Assembly: GCA_030248215.1 (NCBI GenBank)
Contig: JASANG010002338.1
Location: forward strand, 17,932-81,931
Length of the DNA stretch: 64,000 nt
Origin: Enoplolaimus lenunculus
Taxonomy: Eukaryota; Nematoda; Enoplea; Enoplida; Thoracostomopsidae
Direction of reading: 5' to 3'
Positions 57,044-64,000 of the stretch are shown piece by piece. The notes beneath the pieces were generated by a model. That model ran no database searches, had not been told where the DNA came from, and saw only the letters and a program-made list of their open reading frames with translations. Numbering within the stretch: position 1 is the first letter of the stretch; each line of letters opens with the position of its first letter. The position numbers and the translations under genes were made by a program.

Positions 57044-58830
57044 CCGAGTTTTGGACATTTCAGTGCTCAACTTGGTGCTACCAATAATACATCGAGCAGT
57101 AAATCAAAACTGATATCTGTACTTTACGCGTAAACTTTGAGCTTAAATATTAATCTAGGTTTAGAAAAAAACCCACGCGAATGTAAAATCTAGACACCTA
57201 CTACTAATTAAATATAAAGTGTCTCTCATACCACTGGCGGATGCAGTGGGTGCCACTCCGGCCTGAACCACCGCAACTTGAATCAAGAGAAAGGTTTTGC
57301 ATTAAGATTCAACATTAAATTAGCGTTCGACTTCGGTCTCGTCTTTCTTGCAGTATTATACGTTGAGCGACCGATCCTTTTGAAATTCCTGCATCCACCA
57401 CGGCGTCACACAGATCTCGACGAGCCGAGTTCAACGGTACTATTTTCATATTTGCATGGCTAACGATTCAAGAGATGACCGAAAAAATCATTAAAACACG
57501 CACAGATTGATAAAGAGTCTCTATCATTCACATATTCGCAAAATATAAGCTTTACTAATGTTATTCGTTGCACAAATTTGGAGGTTTGTATGTTTTATAT
57601 AATAAAATGTTAAACTTTAAGGGACCACCACTTTTAATGAAAAGCTTTGCAGCCAGAAGGTTCTAGCTCGGAAATAAACAGTTTTCGACAACTTGAGGTT
57701 ACTTCTGGGTTTTCAAAAACGCGCCTTGGCAAAAAAATACACAAAAAAACTAGCTATGTTACTAATTTGTAATCATATATAAGCTAATGTTTTTCGTAAT
57801 TGTCCACTTAACATGTTTCGCATATATACGTACTAAACAATAGGATTTTCGTTAAATAAATAGCTTAACGTATATGGTTGAGATAACTTATGCAGCACAT
57901 AAAAAATTGGATTGTTACAATCTACGATTGTGTAGAACACCTTGCGACAAGATTTGAATCCAAATACGAAGACGAAACTTTGCGCTTCCGAATATTATGA
58001 AAACGTTTACGTTTAATACTCCGACAATTTTTTGTTTAAATATAGCGCATGAACACCGGTTGCCATGATCTTGAATGACATACGTTTGCATATAAATACC
58101 ACCAAAACAGAATAGTAGAAATAATAGACTTTTGATAGAAACATAAGAGAGACGTGAACACTTTTGGAAGAAACATATAATAGTGACACTACCGTGTCCC
58201 TATGATTCATTTTAAGTTCCTGTTACTTTGATCACTATCCGTTTCCGTTATTATTGCTATCAGTTTGCATTTTATTTAAATCCTAAGCAATTTGCTACGC
58301 CAGCTTTTATCTCTTGATCAAAATAACGATCTAAATTAATTTATCACTGGTGTCGTTAATGTTTCGAAAATGAACTGAGATCTAATGTCAGGGTTTTAAG
58401 CTATTGAAATTTGGTCATCTTGGGGATCTAATTGTACAAAAAGGGATATCTCAAGAACTGCCTACGACAAAGTTGGATTTGCTACGGAATAGCAGCCAAA
58501 AATACGGTGTGACCTCATGAATTTTCCGAGAACTCCCTAGAATTTTCTTAGATTCTTTCTCTCCGAATATTGTACCCGTCTGACAAAATACCTAGCTATA
58601 TTCCTGGTTATAATTTAGCAATGGAAAACTCACATTATTATTTGGCTGCAAACTTTAATATGATGCATTGAAACTAACAGAACTAAATTCATTAAAGCTG
58701 GAACGTCCACCCTGCGTATTTTCGCCAACTGTATAATTTTGGCAACTCAATAAACTTTTAATCGAGTTCCCCACAAATTGTGAACAAAACCTGAAAACCA
58801 ACACAGTCAAACAATATCAGTAGTGAAAAA
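57044..58830. other. Unassigned sequence
   Basis: AT-rich. Short ORFs (57278-57463, 58013-58210) without recognisable features; no repeat recognised. Also searched without success for 5' IFT70 exons. Confidence 0.3.
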
Positions 58831-58840
58831 ACAGAGGTTT

Positions 58841-59005
58841 TGGAACCGCCACCGCCACAATCACATGTGGCAGAGTTTTACACAGGGGTTTTGGAACCGC
58901 CACCGCCACAATCACATGTGGCGGAGTTTCACATGGGGGTATTGGAACCGCCACCGCCACAATCACATGTGGCGGAGTTTCACATGGGGGTTTTGCAACA
59001 ACCAC
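58841..59005. repeat. 51-bp tandem repeat, three copies plus a partial
   Basis: Units start near 58841, 58892, 58943 and 58994 with TGGAACCGCCACCGCCACAA followed by TCACATGTGGC. The 51-bp period is a multiple of three, so ORFs on both strands (His/Trp-rich plus, Pro/Val-rich minus) stay open without being genes. Confidence 0.85.
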
Positions 59006-59049
59006 AGCCACAGTGGCTGTTACGGTATTTGAGTCCTAGTATTAGAGTA

Positions 59050-59150
59050 CCTGTACCGGTTTTAATTTAACATTAGTGGATATTTTATAGTACCGGTGTC
59101 CTAGTTTTACAGTACCGGTGTCCTAGTTTTACAGTACCGGTACCGACTTT
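59050..59150. repeat. 22-bp tandem repeat with TACCGGT core
   Basis: AGTACCGGTGTCCTAGTTTT recurs with a 22-bp period near 59085-59145, preceded by a diverged TACCTGTACCGG copy. Confidence 0.7.
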
Positions 59151-59309
59151 CTTGTATCCCCATTTCAGTTTAACACATAGTGAATGTTACTGAATTTTCA
59201 GTATCGGCTCTAGATTTAGTGCACCGCCTGCGGTTTTTTGTTGTTGATTAAAGTCAGCGCTTCTAATCCTCTGGTTAGATCAAGGCGTACATTATTTTGG
59301 CCCGTTTAA

Positions 59310-59990
59310 GGTTTTGAAATTTTCAAAATTAGAGATCAGATAAAATTTATTTCTAGAGTCCAGGGTCTGAAAGGTGTTAATGTGCCAAAATGGACCAAAA
59401 TTCGTAAATTTTTGAATTTTTCGTACGACGTTTTATGAGTTTGGGAGTTTAGTAGCGGTCATAAAACAGACTGTTAGGGTCTAGATAAGGCTCTAATAGG
59501 TCTACGAGGGCCTAAATTGTCAAAATTTCTAAAATTTTTAAGTTTTTCATAAGAAGTTTATTTGAGTTTGGGAGTAGCCTAGTTTAAATAAAACAGGCTT
59601 TTAGGGTCTAGATAAGGCTCTTAAGGGTGCACGTGAGCTAAAATGACCCAAAATTGAAAAATTTAGAATTTTTCATATGACATTTATATGAGTTTGGGAG
59701 TAGCGTAGTGGTCATAAAACAGGTTTTTAGGGTCTAGATAACGCTCTAAAGGGTCTGAAAGGGCCAAAATGGCCCAAAATTAGAAAAATTTTGAATTTTT
59801 CACTTGAAGTTTCTTTGTTATGGGGAGTTTAGTAGTGATCATAAAACAGGGTTTTAGGGTCTAAATAAAGTCTAAAGGGTGCGAAAGAAAATTTTAAAGA
59901 TTTTGAATTTTTTTATACGAAGTTTATTTGGCTCGGAGACTTAAAGTAGTGGTCATAAGACTGGCTTTTTGTGTCTAGATAAGGTCTAGG
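59310..59990. repeat. About 120-bp tandem repeat, five to six diverged units
   Basis: The anchor GGGTCTAGATAAGGCTCT and the following GGCCAAAATGGCCCAAAATT, AATTTTTCATACGA and TTTGGGAGTAGCGTAGTGGT repeat at roughly 120-125 bp intervals (anchors near 59478, 59598, 59719, 59843, 59965). The array stops about 20 bp before a minus-strand polyadenylation signal. Confidence 0.75.
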
Positions 59991-60009
59991 AAAACACAAC
60001 GTCAGTACC

Positions 60010-60015
60010 TTTATT
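60010..60015 (-). terminator. Candidate polyadenylation signal AATAAA
   Basis: AATAAA on the minus strand about 140 bp downstream of the stop of the 76-aa ORF at 60155-60385, consistent with a short transcript. Confidence 0.4.
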
Positions 60016-60154
60016 TTTATTGCGCATTAAGAGCGCTTGTAATTAGCATGTTAATGCGTTCAGAATACACAACATTATACTTTTTGCACATGTTTTCTAT
60101 ATCATCAATCTGGTTTCTTCCATCATCTAAACACCCACCAAATCCCATGTGTGT

Positions 60155-60385
60155 TCATTGGCTTGGCTGATCTAACGTGCATGCTAAGCATGGTTGTTCT
60201 TGTCTGTATGTGATCTCCATCATTATTTTTTCTATATTACGCTCTTCAATTGTGCGTAATACGTCAGCTTTTAGTTTTTTCACATCTATAGAAAGCGGTT
60301 GCTGTAGTGCTGTCCAAAAACATATATTTTCTGCGTTCATAATGTTAGCAACTTGGTTTACCAAATCGTTGTGTAAAGTATTCAT
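60155..60385 (-). CDS. Small ORF divergent from the polymerase gene, 76 aa
   Basis: The sequence begins MNTLHNDLVNQVANIMNAEN, is mostly helical in character (KKLKADVLRTIEERNIEKIM) and ends with a CLAC motif near the C-terminus. No family is recognised. It is supported by context: a TATA box at 60453-60446 on its own strand about 65 bp upstream of the ATG, a CRE and CCAAT boxes further up, and an AATAAA downstream at 60015-60010. It shares its promoter region head-to-head with the long polymerase gene, so it may belong to the same element. It could instead be the first exon of a longer product. Confidence 0.4.
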   Translation of the reverse strand: MNTLHNDLVNQVANIMNAENICFWTALQQPLSIDVKKLKADVLRTIEERNIEKIMMEITYRQEQPCLACTLDQPSQ

Positions 60386-60445
60386 TAGGCAACCGTTTTC
60401 AAACTTGTCAAAATGTAAAATGATTTACTTATTCTTGCGAAGCTC

Positions 60446-60630
60446 CTTTTATACTTTCGTGTTTGAATGTTGACGTCACCGTTGTGTGTAAATTCAGCAT
60501 TCTGATTGGTTAGCAAATATTTTATAGAAGTTTCGATGCTTGCTGCAATCTGATTGGTTGTGCCTGCTCGCATTCTGATTGGTTAATATTTTCTAGAACA
60601 TTCCATGCTTGCTTTAATCTGATTGGTTAA
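60446..60630. promoter_or_regulatory. Divergent promoter: TATA, CRE and four CCAAT boxes
   Basis: TATAAAAG lies on the minus strand at 60453-60446. A full palindromic CRE, TGACGTCA, lies at 60471-60478. Four copies of CTGATTGG (reverse complement CCAATCAG, the NF-Y type) centre at about 60506, 60554, 60579 and 60624. ATF/CREB and NF-Y are established as binding such sites; that they do so here is inference. Confidence 0.6.
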
Positions 60631-60872
60631 ATAATACACAGTAAAACAATAAAAAATAAAAATTATATAAAAAATAATGTATTGTTGCATAAAGCAAATA
60701 CTAACGATATTTTTAGAGCTCCTAACCGACCGATCTCTGCAACCTTATGTTAAAAATGAGTAGCTACCCAATGTGCGCGGTTTTAAGCCATTCACTATTA
60801 GCTAGCTTTTTATGCTGAATAAATATTTCCGAACATACCAAGATTTATCATGCCGTTGGTGGCTCGATATAG

Positions 60873-60910
60873 TATATAAGCAGTTGCATTTGTCAATTTA
60901 TAACTCAGTT
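60873..60910 (+). promoter_or_regulatory. TATA box and initiator of the polymerase gene
   Basis: TATATAAG at 60873-60880 is followed, about 31-34 bp on, by CTCAGTTAC (60904-60912), an initiator-like sequence. The ATG lies about 80 bp further at 60985. Spacing fits a standard RNA polymerase II core promoter. Confidence 0.6.
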
Positions 60911-60984
60911 ACATTTTTGCAAGTTTCAAGTGACGGTTATTTTAAGTCAGAATATTTGCTTCATAACGCTTAACACAGTTAACA

Positions 60985-63900
60985 ATGCCTTTCAACTGCA
61001 CTATTTGTGGAAAGTTGTTCAGCCGACCTGATGTAATGAAACGACATTTGAACACTGTACATCAAAACGACACGTTCAAGTGCAATGTTTGTGCTGCTGT
61101 GTTCAAACGCAAAGATGCTTTGAGCCGCCATAGCAAAATTCACCAACCTATTGAACAAATTCCTGATCCACCCACCTATACAGCTGCATTAATTCCTGCA
61201 CAACCCCCGCAGCATTTGCAACCACAGTCAGAGCAACAAATTGTGACTGTTGACCAACACGACAATACTTTGGTACAGCAACAGATGAGTACTTTCAACA
61301 AACAAAAATGCAAACCGCATAAAAAAGACGCTGTTACTGTTGAAGAAATTGGTGATATGAGGTTAAAAAAGTGGGTAAAAGCATTAAAAGGGCATTTACG
61401 CAGTTATTATTTACAACCAACTGCGCCATATACGGACCTTTCAGTATTCTTGAGTGACTCACGAGAACTATTGTTAATGTTGTTCAATAGAAATAAGCAC
61501 AGAGGTATTAAGGTTTGGATTAGTGTGCAAGTGCAAATGGAAAAGCTAGACGGTGACACCATGACGGCACATTTCAACATCAAAACCCGCACATTACTAC
61601 CAGGTTCCGATTACAACAGTGAGATAACTGAAATGTTTAATGAGCTACAGAAGAAATTAGATGAGTTCCAAACCCGTGGATCCGGATGGACATTACAGTT
61701 TGTGCACCATGCTGATGTTCACGTTAGCATATACCAGCCCCTCAGAGGATCCACCTATGTACAATTGCCTGACAGTGTCCGCAACAAACACGCTGTGCTG
61801 AACATTCACAATACAGATAATAAATGTTTCCTATGGAGTGTGCTGGCACACATTCATTCAAAAACAGACAATCCACAAAGAGTGACTCATTATATACCTT
61901 TTCAAGACCAGCTGAAGATGGATGGTATTGAATATCCTGTAAAAATTCAAGATATTCCCAAGTTTGAAAAAATGAACAATATTGCAATAAACGTTTATGA
62001 ACTTCACGATAATGATGTCAGTCCATTGTATATAACCAAAAGTATTTATGAAAGTAATGTTCATTTATTGTTGTATGCAGGTCACTATTGTTTGGTACGA
62101 AGTTTAGATGCTTTGCTGTATGATCAACGTGGTTTTAAGGTTAAAAAATTTTTTTGTTATAAATGTTTAATTCCTTGCTATAGTGAGCAGAGACGTAATG
62201 AACATATGGAACAGTGTAGAAACGGTAGTGCTTCACGTGTTGAAATGCCTAAAAATACTATATTAGAGTTTAAAAATTTTCATAAAATGCAACGATCACC
62301 TTATATTATATATGCAGACGTTGAATGTTTATTGCATAAAATTGACAGTTGTGACCCTAATCCTAATATATCAGCAACTACAAAGTACCAACACCACACT
62401 CCAAGTGGTTATGGTTTAGTTGAATGTTGCGGTTGCTGTAATGATAAGGTTGCAGTAAAAGCGCCACACCTTTACCGGGGTGAAAATCCTGTGAAACAGT
62501 TTTTGCTGAAAATAATTGAACTTGGGGAACAGTATCAACAACAGTATAACCTACAAAGGAAAATTGATATGACTGAGGTAGATAAATTAAACTTTAAGCA
62601 TTCAAAGTACTGCTACTTGTGTAAAAAAGAAATGAAAGCAGGAGATAAGGCAAAAGATCATTGTCATATGTGTGGGCAGTATAGAGGTGCAGCTCATATA
62701 AAGTGTAATATTGGATATAGACTTTCAAGAGATGTTACTGTATTATTTCATAACTTGAGAAGATATGATGGACATTTGATAATGCAGGAACTTGGGCGGG
62801 TTTGTGTTGAAATGGGATTAGATATAGAATGTACAGCAAAAGGAATGGAAGATTATATGTGCTTTTCCATAAAACGAAAAGCACAAAGACCTAAAAAGAA
62901 TAGTAGTGATTTAATACTAGATGAAGCTGAAGAAGATGATGATGATGAAGTTGGATGGAAAATAAAGTTTTTAGACAGCATACAATTTTTACCAAGTTCA
63001 TTAGAAACATTAGTTGATAATTTAAAAAACAAGGGCGTAGATTGTTTTAATGCTATGAACAATCATTACAAAGATAATGCTGAGCTGTTGATTAGAAAAG
63101 GGATTTATCCTTATGAGTATATACACAAGTGGGAAAAGTTTGAAGAAACTGCACTACCTGCCATTGAACAGTTTTATTCCAGTTTGAATGATAGTTCAGT
63201 GAGTAGTGAGGACTATTTACATGCTCAGAATGTATGGACAACAATGAAAATTAAAAATTTGGGAGAGTATCATGACTTGTACTTGTGTACAAATGTTTTG
63301 TTGCTTTGTGATGTTTTTGAAAACTTTAGATTATTTTGTCTTGATAAATATGCACTTGATCCTGTACATTATGTAACATTACCAAGTTTTGCCTGGGATG
63401 CTTGTCTAAGATATACAAATGTTGTATTGCATTTGTTAACTGATCCTGATATGTATGCATTTTTTGAAGAAGGTATTAGAGGTGGTGTCTCTGTAATTTC
63501 CCACAGACATGCTAAAGCAAATAATAAGTTTTTACCAAATTATGATCCAAATTTGGATCCTTTATATATAATGTACCTTGATGCAAATAACCTATATGGT
63601 TGGTCAATGGTACAAAAGTTGCCGTTTGCTGAGTTTAAGTGGATGACGCGTCAACAAATTGATGCAATAAATTGGAATACCGTTAACGCAAACGGTATGA
63701 CTGGTTACGTACTTGAAGTCGACCTGGACTACCCTAACGAGTTACACGATAGTCATAATGACTATCCATTAGCTCCAGAGAGAATGCAGGTCAATGATAG
63801 TATGTTATCAAATTATTGTGCGGACTTGAAGCAAACTTTGAATGTTATGAATGGTTCGGTTAAGAAACTAGTACCGAACTTAATGAATAAGCAAAAATAT

Positions 63901-64000
63901 ATTGTTCATATCAAAAATTTACAGCTATATTTAAGGTTAGGACTGAAACTGACTAAAGTTCATAGAGTATTTTTATTCAGTCAATATGAGTGGATGGAAC
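60985..64000 (+). CDS. Virus-like element: multidomain family B DNA polymerase, runs off window
   Basis: 1,005 codons are visible, continuing past the window. Parts in order: two C2H2 zinc fingers (residues 3-26 and 31-53; CTICGK, CNVCAAVF); a charged linker; a domain with C281 (NKCFLWSVL) and H367 (GHYCLV), resembling a cysteine-protease/OTU-like layout; exonuclease motif I (YADVE, D445/E447); an endonuclease VII-like Cys/His segment (CYLCKK at 543, KDHCHMCG, RGAAHIKCN); exonuclease II (NLRRYD, 590-595) and III (YHDLYLCTN, 762-770); and polymerase motif A (DANNLYG from D866). Motif C would lie beyond the window. Such proteins belong to Polinton/adintovirus-like, virus-related elements known in many invertebrate genomes. 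The visible part looks whole, without breaks, suggesting a young copy. Confidence 0.9.
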   Translation, partial: MPFNCTICGKLFSRPDVMKRHLNTVHQNDTFKCNVCAAVFKRKDALSRHSKIHQPIEQIPDPPTYTAALIPAQPPQHLQPQSEQQIVTVDQHDNTLVQQQMSTFNKQKCKPHKKDAVTVEEIGDMRLKKWVKALKGHLRSYYLQPTAPYTDLSVFLSDSRELLLMLFNRNKHRGIKVWISVQVQMEKLDGDTMTAHFNIKTRTLLPGSDYNSEITEMFNELQKKLDEFQTRGSGWTLQFVHHADVHVSIYQPLRGSTYVQLPDSVRNKHAVLNIHNTDNKCFLWSVLAHIHSKTDNPQRVTHYIPFQDQLKMDGIEYPVKIQDIPKFEKMNNIAINVYELHDNDVSPLYITKSIYESNVHLLLYAGHYCLVRSLDALLYDQRGFKVKKFFCYKCLIPCYSEQRRNEHMEQCRNGSASRVEMPKNTILEFKNFHKMQRSPYIIYADVECLLHKIDSCDPNPNISATTKYQHHTPSGYGLVECCGCCNDKVAVKAPHLYRGENPVKQFLLKIIELGEQYQQQYNLQRKIDMTEVDKLNFKHSKYCYLCKKEMKAGDKAKDHCHMCGQYRGAAHIKCNIGYRLSRDVTVLFHNLRRYDGHLIMQELGRVCVEMGLDIECTAKGMEDYMCFSIKRKAQRPKKNSSDLILDEAEEDDDDEVGWKIKFLDSIQFLPSSLETLVDNLKNKGVDCFNAMNNHYKDNAELLIRKGIYPYEYIHKWEKFEETALPAIEQFYSSLNDSSVSSEDYLHAQNVWTTMKIKNLGEYHDLYLCTNVLLLCDVFENFRLFCLDKYALDPVHYVTLPSFAWDACLRYTNVVLHLLTDPDMYAFFEEGIRGGVSVISHRHAKANNKFLPNYDPNLDPLYIMYLDANNLYGWSMVQKLPFAEFKWMTRQQIDAINWNTVNANGMTGYVLEVDLDYPNELHDSHNDYPLAPERMQVNDSMLSNYCADLKQTLNVMNGSVKKLVPNLMNKQKYIVHIKNLQLYLRLGLKLTKVHRVFLFSQYEWME

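Noticed and set aside
58817-59070. His/Trp-rich and Pro-rich ORFs
   Set aside because: Generated by the 51-bp tandem repeat; no sequence outside the repeat supports a gene.
50760-60000. 5' exons of IFT70 (about the first 186 residues)
   Set aside because: Looked for on the minus strand up to 60 kb, but no stretch matched the N-terminal TPR region convincingly, so none is reported.
1-64000. CRISPR arrays, bacterial operons, ribosome-binding sites
   Set aside because: The DNA is eukaryotic; the tandem repeats lack the equal-length unique spacers of a CRISPR array.

Overview
The window is nuclear DNA of an invertebrate animal. One conserved, intron-bearing host gene is recognisable (IFT70/TTC30, a ciliary transport subunit). 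The rest is AT-rich and crowded with metazoan-type repeats: hAT-like and TA-flanked MITEs, piggyBac, tRNA-headed SINE pieces, Ty3/Gypsy debris, minisatellites and a virus-like DNA polymerase B gene. Nothing in the sequence allows a closer species call.

Layout. 1-12.4 kb: gene-free, with satellite-like composite repeats carrying two kinds of tRNA-like heads, several MITEs, a GC-rich minisatellite and an old Ty3/Gypsy fossil on the minus strand. 12.4-20.7 kb: an inverted, partial copy of the last two IFT70 exons, split by an ORF-poor block of about 7.4 kb whose internal motifs recur roughly every 1.5 kb. 20.7-35.7 kb: MITEs, minisatellites, and one intronless ORF for a small single-pass membrane protein (24.2-25.0 kb, minus). 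35.8-50.8 kb: the 3' eleven coding exons of IFT70 on the minus strand, joined by consistent GT-AG junctions; the 5' exons were not found. Its introns hold several MITEs, a CTAG-flanked inverted-repeat element and a 3.5 kb array of an 18-bp minisatellite. 51.9-57.0 kb: a second long inverted-repeat element, then a piggyBac transposon inserted in one copy of a tandemly duplicated repeat, so that the neighbouring copy shows the uninterrupted site. 58.8-60.0 kb: three tandem repeat arrays. 60.0-64.0 kb: a compact divergent promoter between a small minus-strand ORF and a long plus-strand gene (zinc fingers, C/H-paired domain, endonuclease VII-like motif, exonuclease and start of the polymerase domain) that runs off the window. 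This is the left part of a Polinton/adintovirus-like virus-related element.

How the parts relate. The only recognised cell-biological function is IFT70, a TPR subunit of the IFT-B complex used to build cilia. Most other content is mobile DNA. Several insertions can be dated relatively, because paralogous sequence nearby preserves the uninterrupted site.
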